A stretch of 64,000 bases of DNA from Paguma larvata (GCA_030068075.1 CM057826.1:67367312-67431311); one strand, 5' to 3'; shown: positions 12,758 through 24,303, counted from the stretch's first letter. Notes: generated by a model not told the origin, from the sequence alone. Translations and numbers: made by a program.

Positions 12758-13049
12758 TAAATTGAGTTGATTAATAGATAAGCATCATTCAATAGCAGGA
12801 TAATTTCTAGATAAATCAGAGTCCTGAATCATTGATTATGAAGCAAAGTTTGAACTTAATCTACTTCTTATCCTAGGTCATATACTACGAAGAGGCTGTA
12901 TCTTTCATTCATGTTAATGAAGTCTTCCTTTTTGGCATCTTAACAAGGTGTAACGAAAAGATGTATGTTGCTGTAGAAGTTGAGTTATGTGTGTTCACAT
13001 GCTAGTTTGCTCAAATGATGGTGTAGGACAAACAGTAACAATCCGTCCC

Positions 13050-13372
13050 TGTTGGGAGAGAAACTTTTCCTATACCCACTTATGCTCTTTTCATAGGGAC
13101 ATGCAGATTAACTAAAAATAGAAAAACAGGAGAAAAGACAAGGTTTATTTATATATTCTCACAGAAGTCATCAGTAATGATAACTCACTGAATAGCCAGA
13201 GGTGACTGTTTATATACCAACTTCACAAAAAGATAGGTTGAGGGGTTCAATTAGAAACCATGGAAAGTTCTATTGGTCTTTATTATGCTAATGAACAGCT
13301 AATTTTGCACTTCCTGGTGGTAAGGACCAAACTTCTTCCAAACAGAGAAAATCTCTCAGAAGGTCAATGGCA
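13050..13372 (-). mobile_element. Solo LTR with TATA box and poly(A) signal
   Basis: On the minus strand it begins TGCCATTGACCTTC, has a TATA box in GGTATATAAACAGTC, a poly(A) signal in AATAAACCTTGTCTTTTC, and ends CTCCCAACA. This gives TG...CA ends over 323 bp. Internal genes are absent. Confidence 0.6.
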
Positions 13373-13390
13373 GCTATATTTTGGGTAGTA

Positions 13391-13621
13391 CAGTAAAACC
13401 TTGGTTTATGAGCATAATTCATTCCAGAAACATGCTTGTAATCCAAAGCACTTGTATATCAAAGCGAATTTCAAGAACCAGTGGCTCAGCTGTGATCATG
13501 CGATGTTCATGTACTACTTGTATTGTAAGACATCACTTATCAAGTCAAAATCTATTAGAAATGTTGGCTCGTCTTGCGGAACACTCGCAGAACGAGTTAT
13601 TCAGAATCCAAGGTTTTACTG
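13391..13621. mobile_element. Tc1/mariner-type nonautonomous transposon (MITE-like)
   Basis: It starts CAGTAAAACCTTGG and ends with the exact reverse complement CCAAGGTTTTACTG, with TA dinucleotides at both edges (13389-13390 and 13622-13623) as the target duplication. At 231 bp it has no transposase. The inner arms are partly complementary. The two short ORFs reading through it are chance. Confidence 0.85.
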
Positions 13622-13875
13622 TATCTGCTTCAGTTTAGATGTTTCTTTCTGTGACTGCTGATTGGTCAGATGTTTTAAACTTAAAGTAATTTTAATCACT
13701 TCACCCCATACCATCATTTTTCTCTTCGAAATTAAAGTCAATTTCTTTTTTTAAAGTTATAATTATTAGGAGTGGTCGAGACCATAATAGGAGCAAGAAC
13801 AACAGAGAAATAAAATTATGTGTGTTTGTTTTTCTAAGAAAAAGAGTCAGGTTTTTCCTTAAGCAAGGTAATTTT

Positions 13876-14084
13876 GGGGGGACCTGGGTGGCTCAGTCAT
13901 TTGAATGTCTGACTTTTGACTTGGCTCACGTTATGATCTTACAGGTTGTGGGATCAACCCCTGTGTCAGGCTCTGTGCTGGGAGTGCAGCCTGTTTAAGA
14001 TCTTCCCTCTCCTCTCCGTCTGCTCCTCCTCCGGTCACTCTCTCTTTGTCCTCTCTAAAATAAATAAAATCTTTTTTTAAAAAA
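13876..14084 (+). repeat. CAN-SINE, older variant
   Basis: Forward copy with target duplication AAGGTAATTTT (13865-13875, repeated from 14083). The pyrimidine-rich middle has CTGCTCCTCCTCCGG rather than the usual feline form. Confidence 0.88.
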
Positions 14085-14503
14085 GGTAATTTTTAAAAAA
14101 TCTCTATATTCCTTTACACTTAAAAATTATTGAAGACTTCAGAGCTTTTGTTTATGTGAGAAATGTAAAAAATATTTATTTTTTGAATCTTTGGAAAACA
14201 GCAATATCATATGAACCTATTGCATGTTAAAATAAATAACATTTTAATGAAAAATAACTATATTTTCCAAAACCAAAAAATTTGAGAAGAATGGCATTGT
14301 TTTACTTTATTGGGAATCTCTTAAATATCTGGCTTACTAGATTCTCACACCTGCTACTTCATTTAATCTGCTGTGATTAAATGATATCACATTCTGTACT
14401 ATATACTGGTGAGAGAATAAGAATGAAAGGGGCAAATAATATCTTAGTATTAATATGAAATTAGTCTTGACTTGGTGCATCCTCTAAATGAGTTTTAGGG
14501 ACC

Positions 14504-14729
14504 AAGGTGCCTGCATGGCTCAGTCAGTTAGGCATTTGACTCTTGATTTTGGCTCAGATCATGGTCTCATGGTTTGTCAGTTTGAGCCCTGCATTGGGTT
14601 CTGCGCTGGCAGCTCAGAGCCTGCTTGGGATTCTCTCCTCCTCTTTCTCTGCTCTTCCCCCAGCTTGTTCTCTCTCTCTCTCTCCTTCTCTCTCTCTCTC
14701 AAAATAAATAAATAAACATTAAAAAAAAA
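14504..14729 (+). repeat. CAN-SINE
   Basis: Forward copy with a perfect 14-bp target duplication GAGTTTTAGGGACC (14490-14503 and 14730-14743). An expanded (CT)n lies at about 14668-14700. Confidence 0.95.
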
Positions 14730-14771
14730 GAGTTTTAGGGACCCTACAGGTCCTGAGACCACACTCTGTCC

Positions 14772-15134
14772 TTGCTATAGACTGAATGTTTGTGTCCTCC
14801 CAAAGTTCATATATTGAAACCTAATCCCCAGTGTGATGGTATTAGGAAGTGAGGCTTTCTGGAAGTGATTAGGTCATAAAGGTGGATCTTTCATGAATGG
14901 GTTTAGTGCTCCTATAAAAAAGAACCCAGAAAGCCCCCTTACCCCCTGTCCAGCCATGTAATGACATTAGAGTTAGCTGTCTATGAACCAAGAAGAGGGT
15001 TGTCACCAGACGCTAAATCTGTCAGTGCGTTTATTTTGGACTTCCTAGCCTGCAGTTGTGAGAAATACATGTTTGTTATTTAAACTGCCCAGGCCATGGT
15101 ACTTTGTCATAACGGCCCAAATGAACTAAGATAA
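14772..15134 (+). mobile_element. MaLR-class LTR (MLT1/MST-like)
   Basis: The sequence CTATAGACTGAATGTTTGTG, CAGTGTGATGGTATTAGGAA, GTGATTAGGTCATAAAGGTG, CCTATAAAAAAGAACC and the end CATAACGGCCCAAATGAACT follow a mammalian ERVL-MaLR LTR. No internal region is present. Confidence 0.7.
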
Positions 15135-15513
15135 TCCTTAAGAAAAGTGTCAGTTTATTCTAGAATATAAAATAATATAATAGACTCATAAAGGGAATTT
15201 TATTTTCTTTGGTTTTATAATACTTCATTATGAAAGAGGCTATAAAATATGTTAAATTTTAGTGAAGATTCATCAGCTTTAATAGCTTACTTCCTTGGTT
15301 GATTAATAAGTATCACTTATAAGATGAAAGCTTAGGCTTTGTCTTTTATGTTACCTGACTACATAGGGAAGATTCTGTGGCTTATTGGTATAATGTTATT
15401 TGTGCTTTATGTTTTATGCTTATTTATCCTTTATGTTGATTTTACTATGTTCTTCATTATTTAAGAAAAGAAAAAGGAACAAAGTCTTCCCACTTTTGAA
15501 AGAGCTAAAGTTC

Positions 15514-15733
15514 ATTTCTTTTTTTTTTTTTTTTAATTTTGAGAGAAAGAACATGTGTACCGCACATGGAGGGAAGGGGCAGACAGGGAGGGAGAAAAAG
15601 AATCCCAAGCAGGCTCTGCCTTGGTTGTTAGCTCAGAGCTCAATGTGGGGCTCCTACCCATGAACGGTGAGATCTTGACCTGAGTGGAAACCAAGAGTTG
15701 GACTCCTAACTGACTGAGCCACCCAGGCACCTC
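15514..15733 (-). repeat. CAN-SINE
   Basis: Reverse copy; target duplication TGAAAGAGCTAAAGTTC (15497-15513) and TGAAAGAGTTAAAGTTC (15734-15750). Long poly-T represents its tail. Confidence 0.94.
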
Positions 15734-15903
15734 TGAAAGAGTTAAAGTTCTTTACAATCATATTAACCTTCTAGGTTTACTTTTAAAATCTTTTATTGTC
15801 ACTTTGATTAAATAAGTAACTAAGTCTTATTTCTCAGTAACCCTTGATCCTACCTTAAGTATTCACATATCCTCTGACAACTCTTTTGAAATTGCCTTCC
15901 CCA

Positions 15904-16095
15904 GGGGCACCTGGGTGGCTCAGTTGGTTGAGCGTCAGACTTGGGCTAAGGTCATGATCTCATGGTTTGTGAGTTCAAGCTCTACATTAGGCTCTTTGGT
16001 GTCAGGGTGGAGCCCACTTGGGATCCTCTGTCTCCCTCTCTCTGCCTCTCCCCCAGGTGTTCTCTCACTCTCTCAGAAATAAACTTTAAAAAAAA
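15904..16095 (+). repeat. CAN-SINE
   Basis: Forward copy with perfect target duplication AATTGCCTTCCCCA (15890-15903 and 16096-16109). Confidence 0.94.
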
Positions 16096-16109
16096 ATTGC
16101 CTTCCCCAA

Positions 16110-16837
16110 ACAGAACCTTAATTTCATAAACAAACAAACATTTCAGAATATCTTTTACACCTGTAAGTATCTTTGAGATTTTCAAAGGACCCCAGGAAAA
16201 ATATCACAGAGACTTGTTTTCTTACTTTATATAAAAAAAGAGATGCTACGAATAATTAGATTTGTTTGAGATGTTCCTACTGTGAGAAGTGGACGGGAAG
16301 AGGTGTCATATCAGAAGAGATGTTCATTTTCTCTGGCATAGATTTGTGCAGACAAACTTTACTGTGATGTTTTCAGAGCTTTGATCCTTTATGGGACATC
16401 GTAAAAGGTTTTGAAGTGCCTTTGCTGTCTATAACAGTTTTACTTCCAGGGGAAACCAGAATACAATTCATGAAAAAGTTATGCAGTGTACCCCAATAGG
16501 GAATTTTACTTTCTTCCATTCTGCAATTATTGGGTTCAGTAATAAATGAACCATAGCCATTGAGTCTTTGTAATCTATACATAGGTTTGTTTGTGTAGCT
16601 TGAAGCTTGCCTGAGGACCAATTGCCTGGAATTTATGATTTGAGAATGGTGCTTTTTAAATCAGGAAGGACAGGTCATTTTAATGAAAAACAAAGGCAGA
16701 CAAATGCTAAGAGGAAGTTCGCTTACTGGCCAGAATCCTTAGCCTATTTTGAGGACCTCATAAATGAGGAAATCACTGAATTTATGGGTACTGCTGAAGA
16801 AATCTGGTGGAGAGAGGGTTTTGAGAGTTGATTTCTT
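16110..16837. other. Intergenic stretch with overlapping short ORFs, unassigned
   Basis: Two abutting frames (minus 16373-16621, plus 16607-16831) of 82 and 74 codons lie between SINEs. Neither resembles a family I know. They are most simply chance or an unrecognised old repeat. Confidence 0.5.
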
Positions 16838-17021
16838 CTTTTTTTTTAATGTTTATTTTATTTTTGAGAGAATGAGAGAGAGAGAAAGCATGATCAAGAT
16901 AGGGTCATGAGAGAGGGAGAGAGAATCCCAAGCAGGCTCTGTGATATCAGCTCGAACCCAAGAAGAGTGATCATGACTTGAGCCGAAATCAAGAGTAGGA
17001 CACCAAACCGACTGAGCCACC
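16838..17021 (-). repeat. CAN-SINE
   Basis: Reverse copy with target duplication TTGAGAGTTGATTTCTT / TTGAGACTTGATTTCTT on its two sides; an internal deletion removes part of the body. Confidence 0.9.
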
Positions 17022-17449
17022 TTGAGACTTGATTTCTTATCCTTAGGATAGCCAATAATAGAAGCTTTTAAAACTCCAATCCAAGATTCCCTATGAAATC
17101 TCCCAATCAGTTTAATTTGTGTCCTTAAAGCTTAGAGCTCAAGTTGGAATAGTAGCCTCAAGGCAGCTTATATGGCTGGTTAATAACTGTTGTTTATAAA
17201 CTTTTCTCTAAAAGTCAGTAGTAAATAATTTTAGCCTTCAGGAGGGCCAGGGTCAGGATGAGGCGAGTGAGATGTAGCAGTGTTTTGACAAGCCATATTG
17301 GAATCTGAGACAAATGGGAAGATCAGTAATAATCATCTGGTCTTTGTTTAAAATTTTAATATTTGGGTTTTTTTTTTTTGCATTCCTTTTGAGTTTTAAA
17401 AATATTGCATCCAAGTATAAGAATATTCATTGCTCATTACTTAGGTCTT

Positions 17450-17562
17450 TTTTTTTTAAGTTTATTTATTTTTTTAGTAATCTCTACACCCAACATGAGG
17501 CTCAAACTCATGACTCCAAGATCAAGAGTTGCATGCTTTTTTGATTAAGCCATCCAGGTGCT
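17450..17562 (-). repeat. Older CAN-SINE, short subfamily
   Basis: Reverse copy: AGTAATCTCTACACCCAACA, CTCAAACTCATGACTCC, then GATTAAGCCATCCAGGTGC. Confidence 0.82.
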
Positions 17563-17908
17563 TTTTTTCATTAGTTAGTTCTTGGTGACCCCTTAAATCT
17601 TGTGCCCAAGGCACCTCAATTGTTTCACCCTAGTTCTGGCCTAGTTCTGTGACAACTTCTCAGCTCTGCCATTATCTTGAAAAAGCAGCCACAAACAATA
17701 TGTAGATGAATGAGCACAGCTGTATTCCCATAAATCGTTAATTGTGGAGACTGAAATTTGATTTTCACATAATTTTCATGTATTACAAAAAAGTTATTTA
17801 TCTTTTGATGCTTATTCAACCATTTAAAAATGTAAAAACTATCTTTAGCTCCAGGAGGTACAAAAACAGGCTTTAGGCTGAAATCAGCCCACAGGTTGTT
17901 GCTTGCTA

Positions 17909-18307
17909 TGTTAAAAAAAAGACAAAGAATTTCAACTCAGTGCATTTGAAGATCAAATTGGCTTTATTCAACAATTCATGAATCAGTGTCCCGTCTAGCA
18001 AATAGCGGCTCTGAACATGTGCACAGAATGGAAGACTTTTACAGACAGCAAGAGGCAGGGACAAGAAAATAGTGGATTACCTCATTTTTTTCGGGGGGAC
18101 AGGGGTCTATATGGTGGATTACTTTATTGATGCTGACCAGGAAATTCCAGATATGCTAGTTTAAGGTAACATTCCTGGGAGAGGTTGAAACTGCAGTTAG
18201 GTTAGGTATAAGTCTTAGATTAGTGACATGGGTTTAGCATTCCATTTTGGGTTTGTTGTCTTTTTTTTTTTTTTTTTTTTTAACAGCTAACTCCTGTCCT
18301 TGCTTCA
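17909..18307 (-). mobile_element. Probable solo LTR, ERV1-like
   Basis: Read on the minus strand it starts about TGAAGCAAGGACAGG and ends near CTTTTTTTTAACA. A poly(A) signal lies in GTTGAATAAAGCCAATTTG (about 17957-17977). A poly-T of about 22 lies inside at 18260-18281. Boundaries are approximate. Confidence 0.55.
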
Positions 18308-18394
18308 ACTATGTAAACAATAAAGCCAAACCTAATAAAACCAGTCTTTTTGTGTGATTAAGAGTAATCTTTGAAATAACTATTCTCACAAGTA

Positions 18395-18550
18395 GAAGAG
18401 ACTGTCCAGAAAGATTGTGAAAGACTTTGAAACGACGAAGAAAGAGTATGAAATGCCAGGTGTTGTCTAGCCCACTCTTCCTCATTATTTGTATCTTTCA
18501 TTGTGCCCTAAGTCTGACCAGTCCATTAGTTGTAGTAAACTCCTTCACTA
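18395..18550 (+). repeat. Unassigned dispersed repeat, copy B
   Basis: Partner of 10770-10935; see that entry. It begins soon after the 17909-18307 LTR, which suggests a retroviral origin. Confidence 0.45.
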
Positions 18551-19875
18551 TTTCCCTGTGATTTTTGAGTTTTTTTTTTAATCACGTATTAACAAATTCA
18601 TTTTAGCACTACTGATTGCCTCTATTTGTATCTTGCCTTCTCAATCTTTTTGAACAGGGACTTTTATATTTTTCGAGTTTCCTCGATAATTACATTAAAA
18701 CATTTTTTACCACATGCTTATTTTATTTTTGTACAACATTCATGATTTTATCTTTAAAGAAAAAGTATCCTTTAGCAACGGGTTAAGACAAATGTAACTT
18801 ACTATGAAAGTCCAGTTCCATACCCAGGTAAAGTGAGGATAGCTCTTGAATATTCTAGTCATTCAACACTTACTGATTACCAGCTATGTGGCCGAATGCT
18901 GGGGATATAAACATGAGTAAAGAAATCCAGTTCCTTCCTCCTAGAGTTCACAATCTAGTGAACCTACTGGTCCTTCCTATTGATTTATTCATTCACTCAC
19001 TCTCTCATCCTATAGATATTTACAGAAGCCTGCTGTTAGTATTATAGTCCCATCATATTTGGCCTTTTGTCTTACCAATGTGTTTAAAAATGTTGCTATG
19101 TGTTGTGCCTTCCAAGCAACTTTTGTTGATTAAATAAAAACATCGGTAACATTTCTACCAATGTTTCTCAAACAGAAGAGGAAAAGGTCCTGCTTTCATA
19201 ATTTTATCTCACTAGAAGATTAGTAACAATTTACAAATGAATTTTCAGCTACTCTGTTGCATTGGAAATTGCCTATATTATTCATGGATTGCATATCCTA
19301 TTCCAATGACACTGTTTTTCCTGAAAATATTTCTTGAAATTCTTTAAGATTGCTCTGAAATGTAGAAGTGCTCTCTAAGGAGTACCTGAGTGTAGATATT
19401 CATTCATTTAGGGAGTATTTGGTTTTAGAAAGAGTCAAAAGTCTTTTGGAAAGAATTATAATCTCATTGTACAAGATATGAAATTAAGGATCAAAAATAA
19501 GGTTTTAGATGACCTCCTTTCGACCTTCTTTCCACCTTGAGTCTTTTAGCACAAGAAAAGTAGAAATCATCTAAAAGGCTTTCGGAATTTTAAAGTATAT
19601 AAAGTATTAAGTATAGAGCGCTAAATAAAATTTCTACTGGGAGTCCTTCCAATTTCTGCTCCTTCACCTCACTTACCAGTAGGTACCTCTACCTACATTA
19701 TAATGTGTATCAACACCAAATTATTTAAGAACTTATAAAGATAGATCTATATACACTAATCACACACATATTTTTAAAACCTAGAATCATGCAATATATT
19801 TCTTCCTAGAATTTTTCCTTTTAATCATAACCACTGTGGGCATTTGGCATAGAATAATAGCAATAATTTACTTTC
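18551..19875. other. Intergenic stretch, little recognisable
   Basis: AT-rich sequence with one ancient repeat fragment at 18850-18960 and no gene signal. Other unassigned stretches of this kind are 21961-22436, 22553-23033, 23523-24170, 24845-25514, 26312-27225, 28405-29074 and 29757-30750. Confidence 0.55.
18850..18960 (+). repeat. Ancient mammalian-wide repeat fragment (L2/MIR class)
   Basis: CATTCAACACTTACTGATTA, CAGCTATGTGGCCGAATGCT, then GGGGATATAAACATGAGTAA and CCTAGAGTTCACAATCTAGT match a common ancient repeat of the L2/MIR age class. Confidence 0.5.
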
Positions 19876-19982
19876 TAAATTTATTTTATTTTAAGTAGGC
19901 TCTACACTCAATGTGGGACCTGAATTTACAACTCTGAGATTAAGGATTGCATGCTCTACTGACTGAGCCAGACAGGCGACCA
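19876..19982 (-). repeat. Older CAN-SINE, short subfamily
   Basis: Reverse copy: TTTAAGTAGGCTCTACACTC, TGAATTTACAACTCTGAG, then CTGACTGAGCCAGACAGGCG. Confidence 0.82.
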
Positions 19983-20101
19983 AACAACAGTAGTATTTTA
20001 TTTAGATCAGAGTGTTATCACTAAAAAGACATTTTTTTTTCTGATAAGCACAAATCATGTCAACAGATTCCTCACCTAGTTCTAAAAGTGATTAGCATTT
20101 G

Positions 20102-20303
20102 AGGTGCCTGTGTGGCTCAGTTGGTTAAGCATCTGACCAGCTCAGGTCGTGATCTTGCAGTTTGTGAGTTTGAGCCCCACATTGGCCTCTATGCTGACAG
20201 CTCGGAGCCTGGAATCTGCTTCAGATTCTGTCTCCCTCTCTCTCTGCCCTTCTCCTGTTCATGCTCTGTCTCTCTCTCAAAAAATAAATAAACATTAAAA
20301 AAA
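20102..20303 (+). repeat. CAN-SINE
   Basis: Forward copy; target duplication TGATTAGCATTTG (20089-20101) and TGATCAGCATTTG (20304-20316). Confidence 0.94.
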
Positions 20304-20467
20304 TGATCAGCATTTGTCATGTCTCCCTTTCCCTTTTTTTTGTAATACCATATAATGGCACTCCACTAATCAGTAAAGTTAGTTACAAATATCATATTTC
20401 ACCTTAAATATTTTATTATGAGTCTTCCAAGAAAAAAAGACATTCTTCTATATAATCATATTCTTTT

Positions 20468-20695
20468 TTTTAATTTTTAAAAATGTTTTTATTTATTTTT
20501 GTGAGAGAGAGAGACAGACAGACAGAGCATGAGTGGGGGAGGAACAGAGAGAGAAAGGGAGACCAGGATCTGAAGCAGGTTCCAGGCTCTGAGCTGTCAG
20601 CACAGAGTCCAACGAGGGGCTTGAACTCACTAACCGTGAGATCACGACCTGAGCCGAAGTCAGACACTTAACTGACTGAGCCACTCAGGTGCCCC
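20468..20695 (-). repeat. CAN-SINE
   Basis: Reverse copy; target duplication AATCATATTCTTTT (20454-20467) and AATCACATTCTTTT (20696-20709). Confidence 0.94.
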
Positions 20696-20849
20696 AATCA
20701 CATTCTTTTGATATCTAAGAAAATTAACAATAATTATCTAATATCCAGTACATATTCAAATATCCCAAATGTACAAAGATAATTTTCTTAGTTGCTTTGT
20801 TACATTATTTTAAACCAGAATCATTCTAGATTCACATATTTCATTTGGT

Positions 20850-21072
20850 GACTTTTTTTCCCCATTTTTAATGTTTATTTTTTTTTTTTGAGAGAGAGAG
20901 ACAGAGTATGAGTGGGGGAGGGGCAAAGGGCGAGGGAGACATAGAATTGGAAGCAGGCTCCAGGCTCTAAACTGTCAGCACAAAACCTGATGCGGGGCTC
21001 GAACCCAGGAACCCGTGAGATCATGACCTGAGCCGGTCAGTCACTTAATCAACTGAGCCACCCAGGCGCCTC
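20850..21072 (-). repeat. CAN-SINE
   Basis: Reverse copy inserted in the old L1; target duplication TCATTTGGT (20841-20849 and 21073-21081). Confidence 0.94.
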
Positions 21073-21717
21073 TCATTTGGTATTTTTGTTTCTTCAGTCT
21101 CTTTAAATATAGTTCAGATACCCTAATTTTTGTTTTCATAATATTGAATTTTTGAAGAGTCTAGGTTAGATGTCTTACAAATTAAAGTCCTATATTCCTT
21201 ATTTTAAAGTCAAGTTTATTGAGATATAATATATACAGTGTAAATTTCATCCTTTTTAGTGGTTAGTTCTATGAGTTTTGACAAATGCTTTTAGTCCTGT
21301 AAGCAACCACAATCAAGTTATAGAATACTGCTAACTCCCCCAAAAGTTCCATTCTAGCAACCAAGGCTCTATTTTCTGTCCCTACAGTTTTGCCTTTTTG
21401 GGAAAGTAATACAAACGGAGTTGTATCCTATGTAGCATTTTGAGTCTAATTTCTTTTACCTAGCACACTGTGTTTGAGATTTATCCATTGTTTTGGATAT
21501 AACACAAGTATCCATTCACCGGTGGAAAAATGTATGCAGGTTTTAACAATTGTAAATAAATCTACTTAAATATTTGCATATAGGCTTTTGTGTAAACATA
21601 CGTTTTTATTTCTCTTTGGTAAACACCTAGGACTGAGATTGCTAGATCATGTGGTAACTGTGTGTTTAATTTTATAAGAAACTGGCAGCATGTTTTCCAA
21701 AGTGGCTACAATTTTGC

Positions 21718-21852
21718 ATTTGTATATGATTGTGTATGATTTGTATGATTTGTGTATGATTTGTATTTGTGATATGTGTATGATTTGTATGATTTGTGTA
21801 TGATATGTATTTGTATGATTGTGTATGATTTGTGTATGATTTGTATACACAT
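21718..21852. repeat. Short minisatellite (TGTATGATTTG-type units)
   Basis: Irregular tandem array of TGTATGATTTG / TGTATGATATG / TGTATTTGTATG units. It lies within the antisense L1 exactly where the L1 consensus runs from TTTTGCATT into the CCTTGCCAACACTT segment. Confidence 0.85.
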
Positions 21853-22436
21853 CAGTATATAAAAGTTTTTTTCCCCCATCCTTGCCAACACTTGCTAGAT
21901 CAATCTTTTTAATTTTAGCCATTCTAGTAGGTGTGTGATGATATCTCATTATGAGTTTAATTTGAATTAATTTAATGATTTTGAGGTCTACGTCTTAGGG
22001 ACAGGAATTGATAGTTTCTGAACTGAGTGACGTTAGAAAGACCCTACCCCACCCAAACATTAAAGTCATTTCTCTATTGTCTTTTTTGTCTTCTCCTTTC
22101 AAGTTTTCTCTTTTGAGTAAACCCATTATAAACCCATTCCCAATGCCTGTCTCAGTCTAGTCAGAAGGTTGCAAGAATTTTTCCAACCCTGAAAACTCTT
22201 ATTTGCTTATATATGTTGGAGTTTCTCTACAAAAGAAAGAGACTGAGTTAAAGTTAGGAATTGTTTGGTATTTCTTGAAAATTATTTTCGATGGTAGCAT
22301 AATACACAAGGAGAAGCTTTCTCGCTCTTTCTCTTTCTCTCTTGTCTTTCACACATATACATTCCCATGTAGTAGTCTAAAAACTGATGGCTTCCCAGAA
22401 AATGTATTCCAGGCTCATATTTATTTAAAAATTTTA

Positions 22437-22552
22437 AAGTTTTTTTTTTGTTTTTTTAGTAATCTCTATACAACATGGGGTTTGAACTCATGATCCCGAG
22501 ACCAAGAGTTATAAGAGTTATATGCTCCCATGACTGAATGAGCCAGGCACCG
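22437..22552 (-). repeat. Older CAN-SINE, short subfamily
   Basis: Reverse copy with TAGTAATCTCTATACAACAT, GGTTTGAACTCATGATCCCG and a duplicated GAGTTATA before the head. Confidence 0.8.
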
Positions 22553-23033
22553 CATATTTTATTTTAGAAACTTATTCCTCCATTAACCCACTCTTTAAAA
22601 TTTCCATTCAGAGTAATCATTATCCAACTTGATCTAAGCAAATATTTCCTATCATGTGCCTGAAAAAGGATTGTTAATTTTCTTCATAGACTATTCTCCA
22701 AAACTGTTTCTCTAAGAAGAGGCTATGAAGCAAATCTCAATATTGTTGAGGTGTAGTCTGGAATAGAAAGGCATAGTTAGAAATGAGACAGACTTTTCAG
22801 GGGTAAAGGGAGGTTGGTTGTTAATGAAAGTAGATGAAATAGCATTAAATAGGCAATACAATTTAAACTAGGTCTTAGGGTTAATTTCCCTTAGAATTAG
22901 AGTTTCTTTTGAAATAAACTTTCTTGTAATTCTTTATAGATTCTGGTCACTTTCCACTGGCAATGTGTTTCACATATCTTTTTGGTGAAGATTCTGACAC
23001 ACTTTAGTGCCCCTAAGACTTCTAAAATAAATT

Positions 23034-23135
23034 TTCCTCTTCTTCTCCTTCTCCTTCTCCTTCTCCTTCTCCTTCTCTTCTCCTTCTCCTCCTCCTCCTC
23101 CTCCTCCTCCTCCTTCTCCTTCTTCTTCTTCTTTT
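23034..23135. repeat. (CTT/CTC)n pyrimidine simple repeat
   Basis: About 100 bases of pure pyrimidine made of CTTCTC, CTC and CTT blocks. Such mirror-type polypyrimidine can form triplex DNA. Confidence 0.95.
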
Positions 23136-23465
23136 AATTTATAAGAATGTGTATAGGGTTGGTGATTGGGGAACTTTTACCCTTTAAAAATTGACATGGA
23201 AAGTGACTATATTAGTTTTAGAAACAGAGTTCCTCTAGCTCTACAGCACTTGCTACCTGCAGTTGTTACCTGTCAGTAAGCCAGCAGTGAACACCTGTGA
23301 TTTGCAGTCCAATAAATATTCAAATTATTCAAGCTAGACCTAATTCATTAATGTTTTGGGATGTCAATTCTTACAAACACGGAAGAAAGCAAAGTAAATA
23401 TGTTGATTTATCAGGGAAAATCATTGTGAAAACAATAGGAACTGGGAAGAAGCCCTGACTTCCCA

Positions 23466-23479
23466 ACACACACACACAC

Positions 23480-23522
<43 letters not shown>
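23466..23522. repeat. (CA)n microsatellite
   Basis: About 28 CA units with a single CG interruption. Confidence 0.97.
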
Positions 23523-23523
<1 letters not shown>

Positions 23524-24170
23524 CTTCCACAAAATAAGACTGAAATTAATATATAAGGTGGTGGGGAAAGGAAAAGATTTCACAAAGGACAGTATGCTTC
23601 CTAAAAGAGTGGTTCTCAAGGTTTTGGGATCAGTTCTCCTGGTGGTGACAAAAGACCCTGACATCCATACTTTACTCATTCCCATTTTTCAGATGGGGGT
23701 AGGAGAGGGCGAAGTAACAAATGTTACTGACCAACCAAATTTTAAAAAGATTATGTTTATGTTTGCTTAATAATTAGGTTATAGACGATATAATTTTTAA
23801 TCCCTGTACTTGGATCTCAACATGTAGTTAATAGAAAATAATGGACCCCAAGCTGGGTCGATGCATTTGCATCATCACATACTGTGAGCATAACTGGACA
23901 AAGACACACAACAAACTAAACTTAAAATGATTTAAAGAAATGTAATGTATAATTAAAAAGCAAGTAGAACAGAATTGGAACCCAATGCTACTTAAGATAA
24001 CAAAGGTGATATATTGATGAAGTGTCCTTCCAGAGAGTTGAGGGAATTTATGTAATTTATCAGGTTAAAGAGATTTCCAAATCATTTCTCCCATTGCTTT
24101 CACATTTGGGTATGACTTTAGTGTTCTACTTTTAAAGAAGAAAAATAACTTAAAAATATCCTCTCATTCT

Positions 24171-24303
24171 GGGGCGCCTGAATGGCTCAGTTGGTTAAGT
24201 GTCCTACTCTTGATCTGAGCTCAGGTCTTGATCTCAGAATTGTGAGTCAAGCCCCATGTTGGGCTCCTTACTCAGCGTAACAAATACTTAAAAAAAAAAA
24301 AAA
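24171..24303 (+). repeat. Older CAN-SINE
   Basis: GGGGCGCCTGAATGGCTCAG head running directly into CCCCATGTTGGGCTCC and poly-A; it lacks the long pyrimidine block. Confidence 0.85.

Larger units (their letters stand above)
20330..21960 (-). mobile_element. Old LINE-1 (L1M) 3' region in antisense, interrupted by SINEs
   Basis: Pieces at 20330-20460, 20710-20840, 21082-21190 and 21196-21960 read as reversed L1 3' UTR and 3' terminal sequence. Examples are AATATCCAGTACATATTCAA, GTTTATTGAGATATAATATA (reverse of the L1 terminus CTCAATAAA) and GTAAACACCTAGGACTGAGA. Two SINEs interrupt it and a short tandem repeat has grown at 21718-21852. No open reading frame survives. Confidence 0.7.

Noticed and set aside
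16373..16831. Abutting 82- and 74-codon frames on opposite strands
   Set aside because: No recognisable family, no promoter or splice context, and lengths are within chance expectation for this window.
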